NCBI RefSeq assembly: GCF_001418225.1 | Contig: NZ_LIPT01000007.1 | Span: 142,633-206,632, forward strand | Reading direction: 5' to 3' | DNA length: 64,000 nucleotides | DNA from: Pannonibacter indicus | GTDB taxonomy: Bacteria; Pseudomonadota; Alphaproteobacteria; Rhizobiales; Stappiaceae | In this document: one piece after another, positions 52,599-61,271 of the stretch | Layout: the number at the start of each line of letters is the position of its first letter | Numbering within the stretch: the stretch's first letter is position 1 | Notes under the pieces: model-generated | What the model was told of the DNA's origin: nothing | Databases searched by the model: none | What the model saw: only the letters and a program-made list of their open reading frames with translations | Made by a program: the position numbers and the translations under genes

Positions 52599-53900
52599 TC
52601 ATGTCCTGTCAATGACAACGGCACGGAAGTCGTTGACATTGGTGAAAGTTGGCCCGGGAGTCAGCAGATCCCCAAGCTTCTCGAAGAAGCCGGTGCTATC
52701 GTTTCTCGCCAGAAATGCGGCAGCATCAAGACCCGTGGCCGATGCGCGGGCGAGTGTGGACGAATCGAGCATGGCACCAGCTGCGTCATCGGCGCGTCCG
52801 CGTCCGCCGTCCGTGCCGTCCGTATCCCCCGCGACTGCCGAAATGCCTTCGGTGCCGTTGAGGGCGAGCGCCAGTGCCAGCGCATATTCCTGGTTCGGCC
52901 CGCCGCATCCGTCGCCGCGGATGGTAACGGTCAATTCTCCGCCTGACAGAAGCACGCAGCGCCGGCCGCTCCGCTGCAGGTCAAGAGCAAGCATCGCATG
53001 CGAGGCGGCGACGTCGCGCGCCTCACCTTCAAGGCTGTCGCCCAGGATGATCGTCTCGTAACCTGCGGCCTCTGCCACGCGCCTTGCGGCCTCGATGGAT
53101 TGCATCGGCGTTGCCACAAGCTTGTAGCTGCGCCCTTCGAAAGCGGCATCGCCCGGCTTGATGCTTTCGTTGGCCGGGTCGTTCAGTGCAGCCTGAATGG
53201 AGGGTGGCAGGCTGATGCCGCGTGCCAGGCACAGTTCGCGCGCATGCTGCAGCGTGGTCGGGTCCGGTACGGTAGGGCCGGAGGCAATTACCGCAGGATC
53301 GTCATGGGGCACATCCGATACGGCCAGCGTCGTCAGCGCCACATCCGGACGGACCGCCTTGGCAAGGCGGCCGCCCTTGATGCGCGAGAGATGCTTGCGG
53401 ATGGTGTTGATCTCGTCGATCGTCGCCCCGGAGCGCAGCAGCGCCTTGGTCAGCGCCTGCTTGTCGGCAAGAGACACGCCTTCAGCCGGGGCAATCCAGT
53501 TTGCAGAGCCGCCGCCGGAGAGCAGCACGACCACATGATCGCCGGCTCGCGCGCTGCGGGCGATGTCGAGACAGCGCAGCGTTGCCGAAACGCCCGCCTC
53601 ATCCGGCACGGGGTGTCCGGCCTCTACCAGTTCGATGGTGCCTGTGGGGCGGGCGTAGCCATGGCGGGTGACGCCAAGGCCCAGAAGCCGGTCCGGGCCG
53701 AGGCCGCGGTCTTCCCGGTAATGCCGCTCGGCCGTCTCCAGCATGGAGCCTGCGGCCTTGCCTGCCGCCAGCAGGATGATCCGTCCGCCGTCCACAGGTT
53801 CAGGCAAATGCGGGGGAAGGCACTGTCCCGGAAGAGCAGCATCAACCGCAGCCTGAAACAAGGTTTCGAGAAAGGAAGCGGTATGTATGGCGACGGGCAT
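52599..53900 (-). CDS. Glycerate 2-kinase (MOFRL/GckA-TtuD family)
   Basis: Phosphorylates glycerate to 2-phosphoglycerate in glyoxylate, serine-cycle or tartrate metabolism. 433 residues, ATG at 53900. N-terminal domain with IILLAAGKAAGSMLETAERH and HVVVLLSGGGSANWIAPAEG; INTIRKHLSRIKGGRLAKAV; C-terminal MOFRL domain with VLLSGGELTVTIRGDGCGGP and NQEYALALALAL, then VAGDTDGTDGGRGRADDAAG. The neighbour pyk would convert the downstream PEP to pyruvate, the pairing seen in tartrate operons as TtuD-TtuE, although a DUF1036 gene lies between. Confidence 0.93.
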   Translation of the reverse strand: MPVAIHTASFLETLFQAAVDAALPGQCLPPHLPEPVDGGRIILLAAGKAAGSMLETAERHYREDRGLGPDRLLGLGVTRHGYARPTGTIELVEAGHPVPDEAGVSATLRCLDIARSARAGDHVVVLLSGGGSANWIAPAEGVSLADKQALTKALLRSGATIDEINTIRKHLSRIKGGRLAKAVRPDVALTTLAVSDVPHDDPAVIASGPTVPDPTTLQHARELCLARGISLPPSIQAALNDPANESIKPGDAAFEGRSYKLVATPMQSIEAARRVAEAAGYETIILGDSLEGEARDVAASHAMLALDLQRSGRRCVLLSGGELTVTIRGDGCGGPNQEYALALALALNGTEGISAVAGDTDGTDGGRGRADDAAGAMLDSSTLARASATGLDAAAFLARNDSTGFFEKLGDLLTPGPTFTNVNDFRAVVIDRT

Positions 53901-54002
53901 CGAAAACCTGTTGGTAGAGGCGCCTCTATGTTCTATTTCTTACGCAAGCAAAGCGCTTGCGTCATCCGAATTGCGCATCCTCTCAACCGTCATCCCCGAG
54001 CA

Positions 54003-54794
54003 ATGCAATTGATCCCTTCCGCATTTGAACCTGTCGAAGCCATTGACGGGAATCTGGGCTGCGGCCTGCTTCTGCTATGCGATCATGCCCGCAACAGTCT
54101 CCCGCCCGAATATGGCGATCTGGGCCTGCCTCCAGCGCAGTTTGAACGGCATATCGCCTATGACATCGGCGTGCGGCCGCTGACGCTGGAGCTGGCACGG
54201 CGGCTTGCCGCGCCCGCGCTGATGACGACCTTCTCGCGCCTGCTGATCGATCCCAACCGCGGGGAGGATGATCCGACGCTGGTGATGCGCCTGTCCGATG
54301 GTGCCGTTGTGCCCGGCAATGCCCGCCATGATGCGGCAGAGCGGGAGCGGCGCATTGCGCTCTATCACCGCCCCTATCATGACCGTATCGCCGCGACGCT
54401 GGATGCCATGCTGGAAGAGGCGGCGCCTCCGGTCGTCGTGTCGATCCACAGCTATACGCCGGTCTGGCGCGGCACCCCGCGGCCCTGGCATGCGGGGCTG
54501 CTGTGGGACAAGGATCCGCGTGCGGTCATGCCCGTTCTCGAAGCCCTGTCTGCGGATGGAACGCTTGTCGTCGGCGACAATGAGCCTTACGACGGAGCCC
54601 TGAAAAACGACACAATGTACCGCCACTGCACCCGGCGCGGCCTGGCCCATGTGCTGATCGAAGTCCGGCAGGATCTGATCGGCGATGAGGCGGGTGTGCT
54701 GGAATGGGCCGGCCGGCTGGAGCCCATTCTGCGCCGCATGACCGGCATGCCGGACCTGCGCCAGATCCGGCATCACGGGTCGCGGGCGGACTGA
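54003..54794 (+). CDS. N-formylglutamate amidohydrolase-family protein, second copy
   Basis: Amidohydrolase of 263 residues, different from the copy at 46776. ATG at 54003 begins a family-like N-terminus (MQLIPSAFEPVEAIDG); an ATG at 53929 with a better ribosome site would add 25 residues without similarity. Motifs are GLLLLCDHARNSLPPEYGDL, IDPNRGEDDPTLVMRLSDGA, VVSIHSYTPVWRGTPRPWHA and VVGDNEPYDGALKNDTMYRH. It stands 19 nt before DUF1244, a conserved pair. True substrate not known. Confidence 0.86.
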   Translation: MQLIPSAFEPVEAIDGNLGCGLLLLCDHARNSLPPEYGDLGLPPAQFERHIAYDIGVRPLTLELARRLAAPALMTTFSRLLIDPNRGEDDPTLVMRLSDGAVVPGNARHDAAERERRIALYHRPYHDRIAATLDAMLEEAAPPVVVSIHSYTPVWRGTPRPWHAGLLWDKDPRAVMPVLEALSADGTLVVGDNEPYDGALKNDTMYRHCTRRGLAHVLIEVRQDLIGDEAGVLEWAGRLEPILRRMTGMPDLRQIRHHGSRAD

Positions 54795-54813
54795 AACATG
54801 CGGAGAGACAGCG

Positions 54814-55116
54814 ATGGATCTTGATGCTGCAACGCAGGAAAAGCTGGAAGCAGCGGCGTTCCGCCGGCTGGTGGAGCATCTGCGCAAACGCACCGATGTG
54901 CAGAATATCGACATGATGAATCTCGCCGGCTTCTGCCGCAACTGCCTGTCCAACTGGATGGTGGAGGAAGCAGGCAAGGCGGGTGTGAACCTCGGCAAGG
55001 ACGAGGCAAGGGAACTTGTCTACGGCATGCCTTATGAAGACTGGAAGAGGCTCCACCAGCGCGAGGCGACGGCGGAACAGAAGGCCGCCTTCGACGCCAG
55101 CCGTCCGGAGCACTGA
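54814..55116 (+). CDS. DUF1244 protein
   Basis: Small cytoplasmic protein of 100 residues. ATG at 54814 with GGAGAG upstream. FRRLVEHLRKRTDVQNIDMM, NLAGFCRNCLSNWMVEEAGK and GMPYEDWKRLHQREATAEQK are the DUF1244 signature, with the CRNC cysteine pair a likely metal or redox site. Function unknown. Probably co-transcribed with the amidohydrolase. Confidence 0.92.
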   Translation: MDLDAATQEKLEAAAFRRLVEHLRKRTDVQNIDMMNLAGFCRNCLSNWMVEEAGKAGVNLGKDEARELVYGMPYEDWKRLHQREATAEQKAAFDASRPEH

Positions 55117-55215
55117 TCCGTCTTCAAACTTTGGGACTTCCCATCAAGCCGCCGCTTGACCCGGCCTTCGGACCGTGGCAGGGCAGGCGCAATTCACTAC
55201 TGAAGGAGTGCTAGC

Positions 55216-55479
55216 ATGTCAGATCCGGGTGGCGTTGCCGCAGACCAGCTCAGGGCGTTCATCGAGCGTATCGAGCGTCTTGAGGAAGAGAAAAAGGTGA
55301 TCTCCGACGACATCAAGGATGTCTATGCGGAGGCCAAGGGCAACGGCTTTGACGTCAAGATCCTGCGCAAGGTGATTGCCCTGCGCAAGAAGCAGCCGCA
55401 TGAGCGTGAGGAAGAGGAAGCAATCCTCGATCTCTACCTCCAGGCTCTTGGCATGTCTGCTTACGCCGGAAACGGCTGA
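55216..55479 (+). CDS. gapR: Nucleoid-associated protein GapR (DUF2312)
   Basis: Small helical DNA-binding protein, 87 residues, that clamps overtwisted DNA ahead of replication and transcription in alphaproteobacteria. ATG at 55216 with GAAGGAG upstream. [40 protein letters not shown] and [20 protein letters not shown] match the family over its full length. It has its own terminator. Confidence 0.95.
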   Translation: MSDPGGVAADQLRAFIERIERLEEEKKVISDDIKDVYAEAKGNGFDVKILRKVIALRKKQPHEREEEEAILDLYLQALGMSAYAGNG

Positions 55480-55503
55480 TCACCGGTCCATGACGGGCAG
55501 AAG

Positions 55504-55528
55504 ACGGGCGGCTTTGCCGCCCGTTTTT
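55504..55528 (+). terminator. Rho-independent terminator of gapR
   Basis: ACGGGCGG (55504-55511) pairs with CCGCCCGT (55517-55524) around CTTTG and runs into TTTTT, 25 nt after the gapR stop. Confidence 0.92.
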
Positions 55529-55550
55529 ATTTCAGGATACCGGACATGAA

Positions 55551-55579
55551 AAGAGCGGCCTCAAGGGGCCGCTCTTTTT
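55551..55579. terminator. Bidirectional terminator, mainly of the YcbK-like gene
   Basis: AAGAGCGGCC (55551-55560) pairs with GGCCGCTCTT (55567-55576) around TCAAGG. Both flanks are T-rich in the relevant direction (TTTTTG on plus, CTTTTC on minus). It backs up the gapR terminator and ends the convergent YcbK-like gene. Confidence 0.88.
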
Positions 55580-55605
55580 GTTTCAAGCTTGTGCTTCCAC
55601 CCGGT

Positions 55606-57372
55606 TCAGCGAGTGTAGACCACCGGAAGAATTGCCACGGCGGTGCCGGTGAAGCTGTCAGCACGGATGTCCTGCGGAGCTGCCGTGGTGAAGCTGTTCT
55701 TCAGGAAGCGGTTGCCCGGCACCAGCAGCTCGGTGAGCTTGCGCTGGTTCGGATGGCTCATCTTCGCGAAGGATCCGGTGCGCAGCGTCGATGCGGCCGA
55801 GATGATATCCGGCGCGTTCTTGTCCGGTGCGCGGGCAAAACCAGCCAGCGGATCCTTGATCTGCGCGGGGAGCAGGCCGGCAAGGGTCGGAGCAGGCGTG
55901 GCCGGCTTCTTCTTGTCGCGGGCCATCCGGGCCGCAGCTTCCGCGGCCTTGGCGCGCAGCACGTCCTGCGTGGCCAGCTGCGGCTGGGTGGCGGCCTGCG
56001 AGGCATAGGCCATGGCCGCTGCCGTCAGTTGCGGCTTCGGAGCCGGCTGGGTGCCCGTGGCAGCCATGATTGCAGAGACAGGGTCGGTGGCCTGAGCCAC
56101 GGCGCGGGCGGTTGCTGACTGCGGCTTGGCGTGCGGAACCGCGACTGCGGCCAGTTGCTGCGCGGCGGCTGGCTGGGACGGTGCCGCGGGCGGGACCGGC
56201 GCTGCGGCTGCGGCAGCCTGCTTCAGAGCCTCGTCGGCGCTGACGCCGCCTGCATCAGCCGATGCAATCTGGAAGGGGATGCTGGCCGGCTCGCGGGCCC
56301 AGGCGGGCTTGCCCTGAGGCAGGGCGGTTGCGGTGACAACAGGAGCTTCGGGTTCAGGCGCACGTGCCGGTGCTGCAGCAGGGGCCTGTGCGGGTGCTGC
56401 AGCAGGCGGAGTTGCGGCTACAGTGCCGCGTGCTGCGGCAGCGCCGGGACGGACCGCTGCCGGGCTGGCATCCGGCGCGGCGGCGGCCTGTTCGATGTCG
56501 TCATCCTCGCCGGAGAAGAGGGCGGCCAGGAAGTTGCGGCCACCACTGGCGGCGGGACGCACTGGGCGGCCATCGTCACCCGATGTGAGTGTCTGGCCAC
56601 GTGTGTTCATACGGCTGGTACTTTCACCGTCTTCACTGCCGCTGTTATTGGCTACAATGACCGGGGCAGATCTGCGGCCGGACTTGAGATCGGCCAGCGC
56701 CTGCTGATAGCCTGGCATCGGCTTGCCATCGGAGGGGATGTGCACGGTTTTGCCATCCGGGAACACGGCTGCAAGCTGCTGGCGTGTCATGGACGGCCAG
56801 TGGCGGACACTGCCTGTGTCCAGGTGAACGAAAGGCGAGCCCGAGGTGGGATAGAAGCCGACACCGCCAACCTGCTTGCGCAGGCCTGTGGCGCGGAGTG
56901 TTGCAAGATCGACGCCGGGGATGAAGAAGTCCATCGCCTTGCCGAGCATGTGCTGGCTCTTCTGCGCGACACCGCGTGAACGGGAGCGCAGCATGTTGTT
57001 GGTCGCCGGAGAGCGGTAGCTCGACACCACATGAATATAATCGCGGCCGCCAACCTGCTGATACACTTCCCATACCAGGTCCAGCAGATTGGGATCAATG
57101 TTGGTGATCTCGTTGCGCCGCCAGTCCCTCAGGAAACGGTTCGCGTCACGCAGGCCGCCCGGGATATACCGGCCGTCTTTCTTGAACGTGATCTGAACTC
57201 TTTCCTTGGTGTGCACGTTATAGAGCTTGAGGGTGCGGGTTTCGGCATGTGCGGATGACAGGCCGGGTGCAACCAGTGCAGGCGCAAGGAGCATGGCGCC
57301 GAAAACACAGACGAGCGCCATAAGGCGCTTCAGTCGGGTCAGGGCGTTGTCTCGGGCAAACCGTGTACGCAA
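55606..57372 (-). CDS. YcbK-like M15 peptidase-family protein with long Ala/Pro-rich tail
   Basis: Secreted protein of 588 residues; TTG start at 57372 gives a signal peptide with a basic n-region (LMALVCVFGAMLLAPALVAP). Residues ~45-215 are the DUF882/Peptidase_M15_2 domain: RTLKLYNVHTKERVQITFKK, YIHVVSSYRSPATNNML, the zinc ligands in SQHMLGKAMDFFIPGVDL and FYPTSGSPFVHLDTGSVRHW. After that, about 320 residues are Ala/Pro-rich and low complexity, with a short ordered end (FAKMSHPNQRKLTELLVPGN). It likely acts on peptidoglycan; the tail may span the periplasm. Confidence 0.88.
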   Translation of the reverse strand: MRTRFARDNALTRLKRLMALVCVFGAMLLAPALVAPGLSSAHAETRTLKLYNVHTKERVQITFKKDGRYIPGGLRDANRFLRDWRRNEITNIDPNLLDLVWEVYQQVGGRDYIHVVSSYRSPATNNMLRSRSRGVAQKSQHMLGKAMDFFIPGVDLATLRATGLRKQVGGVGFYPTSGSPFVHLDTGSVRHWPSMTRQQLAAVFPDGKTVHIPSDGKPMPGYQQALADLKSGRRSAPVIVANNSGSEDGESTSRMNTRGQTLTSGDDGRPVRPAASGGRNFLAALFSGEDDDIEQAAAAPDASPAAVRPGAAAARGTVAATPPAAAPAQAPAAAPARAPEPEAPVVTATALPQGKPAWAREPASIPFQIASADAGGVSADEALKQAAAAAAPVPPAAPSQPAAAQQLAAVAVPHAKPQSATARAVAQATDPVSAIMAATGTQPAPKPQLTAAAMAYASQAATQPQLATQDVLRAKAAEAAARMARDKKKPATPAPTLAGLLPAQIKDPLAGFARAPDKNAPDIISAASTLRTGSFAKMSHPNQRKLTELLVPGNRFLKNSFTTAAPQDIRADSFTGTAVAILPVVYTR

Positions 57373-57461
57373 ATCACTTCTCGCATTCTATCGGCCTGGC
57401 GGCCGGAACTTCCCCCCGATGATGAAGAGGACGTTACCGGCGCGAGGTTAAGAAGTTTTTA

Positions 57462-57480
57462 CCGTGATTTCATTTCACGG
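57462..57480. promoter_or_regulatory. Inverted repeat upstream of YcbK-like gene
   Basis: CCGTGA (57462-57467) and TCACGG (57475-57480) are perfectly symmetric with a 7-nt spacer, about 90 nt upstream of the start. The whole gap 57373-57669 otherwise holds no gene. A candidate operator or short hairpin. Confidence 0.35.
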
Positions 57481-57669
57481 CCCATAGTGGCGAATTTACA
57501 ACGAGGAATCCAGCCCTTGATTTTGCGTATGTCACATTTGGTAACCGGCTGAATCCCATTGTCTTGTCCTCCAGTCGAGGCAGATCCAGGAGAAGGTTTC
57601 TGCGTCAGCAGTGCAGAAGGGCTCAATCAAACATCCATTGACAGATGCCGGTATGCCGCAGCTGCGCTG

Positions 57670-59229
57670 TCACGTTTCTCCAGTCTGCTGATCGGTGCTG
57701 TCCTCCAGACCATACTCCTTCAGCTTTCTGTACAGCGTCGAGCGTCCAATGCCTAGCCGTTTCGCGACTTCTGTCATCCGCCCGCCATAGTGGCTGATGG
57801 CCATGCGGATCATTTCCTCCTCCACAGCCGTCAGGCTGCGCAGATGACCGCCATCGTCAAGACTGCGGAGGAACCCGTAGGGGGCGCTTGTGGCAGCTTG
57901 ATGATGAGGCGGCACAGCCTGGCGGTCCTGTGGAGAGCCTGTGGAAAACGCCGCCGCTGCGCTTGTGGCCGGCGAAGAGCCCGCGGTCACGCTGACAGGC
58001 GCTGACTTTAGGTCAGGCACGGGCAGGGGGTGATCGAGCGCAGCTGCCACCTGCGGGAAATCCTCAGGCACAAGCTGGTCGCCATCGCACAGAACCACCG
58101 CGCGGAAGATGGTGTTTTCCAGCTGGCGGATGTTGCCAGGCCAGGTATAGGCCTGCAGCAGGGCAAGCGCTTCGGCCGATATGCCGCGCACTTGCGGCTT
58201 GCCTTCCTCAGCTGCAAAGCGTGCGAGGAAATGGCGGGCGAGCGCCGGAATGTCCTCGATGCGGTCGCGCAGCGGCGGGATCCAGATCGGAAAGACGTTG
58301 AGCCGGTAATAAAGGTCCTCGCGGAAGCCGCCTTCCTTCACCAGATCCAGCAGGCGCCGGTTGGTGGCGGAGATGAGGCGGAAGTCCACCTTCACGGGGC
58401 GGCGGGCGCCGATGGGGTCGATCTCCCCTTCCTGCAGCGCGCGCAGGAGCTTGACCTGCACCTCCATGGGCAACTCGCCCACTTCATCCAGGAAAAGGGT
58501 GCCGCCATGGGCTTCCTGAAACTTGCCGACATGCTTGTCGACCGCGCCGGTGAAGGCGCCTTTCTCGTGGCCGAAAAGGATCGATTCCACCAGATTGTCC
58601 GGAATGGCGCCACAGTTCACGGTGATGAAAGGGCGGGACTTGCGGTCGCTGGTGCCCTGGATGGCTCGGGCGATCAGTTCCTTGCCGACGCCGCTCTCCC
58701 CTTCGATCAGGATCGGGATGTTGGACGAGGCGGCCCGCTGGCCAAGGCGCAGCACGCGCTCCATGGCGGCCGAGCGGGTGATGATCTCGTTGAAGGTCAG
58801 CGTGCCGGACGCGCGCTTGTGCAGGCGGGTGATTTCGCTTTCGAGTGCCGAGACCTTCATCAGGTTGCGGATGGAGACCTCCAGCCGCTCGGCCGACACC
58901 GGCTTGACGACGAAATCCTGCGCGCCCGCATTCATGGCATTGACAACCGTGTCGATGCCGCCGTGGGCGGTCTGCATGATCACCGGCACGGCAATCCTCT
59001 GGGCCCGCATCTGGCGCAGGGCGCCAAGGCCGTCCAGCTCCGGCATCACCATGTCCATGACGACAAGGTCGATATCCGCGCCTTCCGCCCCGGTCATGAT
59101 TTTCAGCGCTTCAGCGCCGTTCCCGGCCAGCTTCACCCTGTAACCAAAGCGGGTGATGGCCTCCTGCAACAGGCGGCGCTGAATCGGGTCGTCATCAACA
59201 ACGAGGATGCGTCCGCTGGCTGCTACCAT
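57670..59229 (-). CDS. Sigma-54-dependent NtrC-family response regulator
   Basis: Activator of sigma-54 promoters, 519 residues from ATG 59229 (MVAASGRILVVDDDPIQRRL). Receiver with Asp59 in LVVMDMVMPELDG and Lys in FVVKPVSAERL. The AAA+ domain has Walker A GESGVGKELIARAIQ, the sigma-54 contact loop GAFTGA in HEKGAFTGAVDKHVG, Walker B GGTLFLDEVGELP and the arginine finger region GFREDLYYRLNVFPI. A Gln/Ala/Ser-rich linker is followed by a Fis-type helix-turn-helix with MTEVAKRLGIGRSTLYRKLK. No kinase gene is adjacent, so its input is unknown. Confidence 0.94.
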   Translation of the reverse strand: MVAASGRILVVDDDPIQRRLLQEAITRFGYRVKLAGNGAEALKIMTGAEGADIDLVVMDMVMPELDGLGALRQMRAQRIAVPVIMQTAHGGIDTVVNAMNAGAQDFVVKPVSAERLEVSIRNLMKVSALESEITRLHKRASGTLTFNEIITRSAAMERVLRLGQRAASSNIPILIEGESGVGKELIARAIQGTSDRKSRPFITVNCGAIPDNLVESILFGHEKGAFTGAVDKHVGKFQEAHGGTLFLDEVGELPMEVQVKLLRALQEGEIDPIGARRPVKVDFRLISATNRRLLDLVKEGGFREDLYYRLNVFPIWIPPLRDRIEDIPALARHFLARFAAEEGKPQVRGISAEALALLQAYTWPGNIRQLENTIFRAVVLCDGDQLVPEDFPQVAAALDHPLPVPDLKSAPVSVTAGSSPATSAAAAFSTGSPQDRQAVPPHHQAATSAPYGFLRSLDDGGHLRSLTAVEEEMIRMAISHYGGRMTEVAKRLGIGRSTLYRKLKEYGLEDSTDQQTGET

Positions 59230-59418
59230 TTTACGTCCCGGCCTTGCCTGTCTCAATTCGGGCCATCATTCGCAGCCGCAAGTAAACAAATCGTCCATAA
59301 TCATGGCGCCATTCGATAGAATGATGATTGCTTGTGACGGGGTTTGCGCCCTAATTTCAACAAGCACAGACTTGCAGACATGTCTTTGACGCATCGCACG
59401 GATGCTACCGGAGGATTT

Positions 59419-61236
59419 ATGAAGGGTATTGAAGCCGCCAGCTCTCACGCAACCGCAACAGGGCTGGGCGACTTGCCGGAATGGGATCTCACAGACCTCT
59501 ATCCGGCACCGGATGCGCCGCAGGTTCAGGCCGATCTGGCCGCAGCCCTCGAGCGCTCCCGCCAGTTTGAAGGCGCTTACAAGGGGCATCTGGCAAGGCT
59601 TGCCGCCGAAGACAGGGATGGGCTCCTTGCTGCGATCCAGTCCTTTGAGGACCTGGAAGATCTGCTGGGAAAGCTGATTTCCTTCGCGGGCCTCGTTTAT
59701 GCCGGCAACACCACCGATCCGGCCCGGCAGAAGTTTTATGGCGACGTGCAGGAAAAGATCACCTCGGCCAGCTCTCACCTTCTGTTCTTCACGCTGGAGA
59801 TCAACTCCATCGAGGATGCGGTGATCGAAGCGGCACTGGAGGATTCCGGCCTGAAACACTACCGTCCCTGGTTCGAGGATCTGCGCAAGGAAAAGCCTTT
59901 CCAGCTGGAAGACCGGGTGGAGCAGCTGTTCCACGAGAAGTCCGTCACCGGGCGCGGTGCCTGGAACCGGCTGTTTGACGAAACGATCGCCTCCCTGCGT
60001 TTCACCGTTGGCGGGCAAAGCCTTGCCATCGAGCAGGTGCTGAACCTGTTGCAGGATGCCGATCCGGCACGGCGCAAGGCCGCTTCCGATGCGCTGGCCG
60101 AGACCTTCAAGGCGAACCTGCGGGTCTTCACACTGATCACCAACACGCTGGCCAAGGACAAGGAAATCTCCGACCGCTGGCGCAAGTTCGAGGACATTGC
60201 CGACAGCCGGCACCTGGCCAACCGGGTGGAACGCGAGGTGGTGGATGCCATGGTGGCTGCCGTGCGCGATGCCTATCCGCGCCTGTCGCACCGCTATTAT
60301 GCGCTCAAGGCCCGCTGGCTCGGCATGGACAAGCTGAACCACTGGGACCGGAATGCACCGCTGCCGAAGGCGGACAACCGTGTCATCCCCTGGAGCGAGG
60401 CCCGCGATACGGTGCTGGCTGCTTACGCCGGTTTCTCGCCCGAAATGGCGGAAATCGCGCAGCGCTTCTTCGACAGGGGCTGGATTGATGCGCCTGCGCG
60501 TGACGGCAAGGCACCGGGAGCCTTCGCCCACCCCACCGTGCCGAGCGTGCATCCCTATGTGCTGGTCAATTACCTCGGCAAGACGCGGGACGTGATGACG
60601 CTGGCCCATGAGCTGGGGCACGGTGTGCATCAGGTGCTGGCTGCGCCCAACGGCCCGCTGATGGCGCCAACGCCGCTGACGCTGGCCGAGACGGCGAGCG
60701 TCTTCGGCGAGATGCTGACCTTCCGCTCGTTGCTGGACAAGGCCGGGGACAAGCGCACCCGCAAGATCATGCTGGCCTCCAAGGCAGAAGACATGATCAA
60801 CACGGTGGTGCGGCAGATCGCCTTCTACAGCTTCGAGCGCCGCATCCATTCCGAGCGGCGCAACGGCGAGCTGACGGCGGATCGCATCGGCGAGATCTGG
60901 ATGGATGTTCAGCGCGAGAGCCTTGGACCCGCCATCCATCTGGGGGAGGGCTACGAGACCTTCTGGACCTATATCCCCCACTTCATCCATTCGCCCTTCT
61001 ATGTGTATGCCTATGCCTTCGGCGATTGCCTCGTGAATTCGCTCTATGCAGTCTATGAGGAAGCCGGGGCCGGGTTCCAGCAGAAGTATTTTGATTTGCT
61101 GAAGGCCGGCGGCACCAAACACCATTCGGAGCTGCTGGCGCCCTTCGGGCTTGATGCCAGCGATCCGGGTTTCTGGAAGAAGGGCCTGTCGGTGATCGAG
61201 CGCATCATTGACGAACTGGAGGCGATGGAAGACTGA
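59419..61236 (+). CDS. M3-family oligoendopeptidase (PepF-like)
   Basis: Cytoplasmic zinc peptidase that cuts short peptides, 605 residues. ATG at 59419 with GGAGG 6 nt upstream is the best start; frame upstream is unlikely to be translated. Segments are LPEWDLTDLYPAPDAPQVQA at the N-terminus, the zinc motif HELGHGVHQVLAAPN with third ligand Glu in TLAETASVFGEMLTFRSLL, and YETFWTYIPHFIHSPFYVYA. It diverges from the NtrC-type regulator. With the next two genes (gaps of 35 and 84 nt) it may form an operon. Confidence 0.94.
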   Translation: MKGIEAASSHATATGLGDLPEWDLTDLYPAPDAPQVQADLAAALERSRQFEGAYKGHLARLAAEDRDGLLAAIQSFEDLEDLLGKLISFAGLVYAGNTTDPARQKFYGDVQEKITSASSHLLFFTLEINSIEDAVIEAALEDSGLKHYRPWFEDLRKEKPFQLEDRVEQLFHEKSVTGRGAWNRLFDETIASLRFTVGGQSLAIEQVLNLLQDADPARRKAASDALAETFKANLRVFTLITNTLAKDKEISDRWRKFEDIADSRHLANRVEREVVDAMVAAVRDAYPRLSHRYYALKARWLGMDKLNHWDRNAPLPKADNRVIPWSEARDTVLAAYAGFSPEMAEIAQRFFDRGWIDAPARDGKAPGAFAHPTVPSVHPYVLVNYLGKTRDVMTLAHELGHGVHQVLAAPNGPLMAPTPLTLAETASVFGEMLTFRSLLDKAGDKRTRKIMLASKAEDMINTVVRQIAFYSFERRIHSERRNGELTADRIGEIWMDVQRESLGPAIHLGEGYETFWTYIPHFIHSPFYVYAYAFGDCLVNSLYAVYEEAGAGFQQKYFDLLKAGGTKHHSELLAPFGLDASDPGFWKKGLSVIERIIDELEAMED

Positions 61237-61271
61237 GGTCCGGTTTTCCATTGTTAAAATGAGGAGGGGGG

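Noticed and set aside
52998..54002. Long N-terminal extension of the amidohydrolase at 54003
   Set aside because: It runs antisense through the glycerate kinase gene and shows no similarity to the family; only the part from about 53929 or 54003 is plausible.
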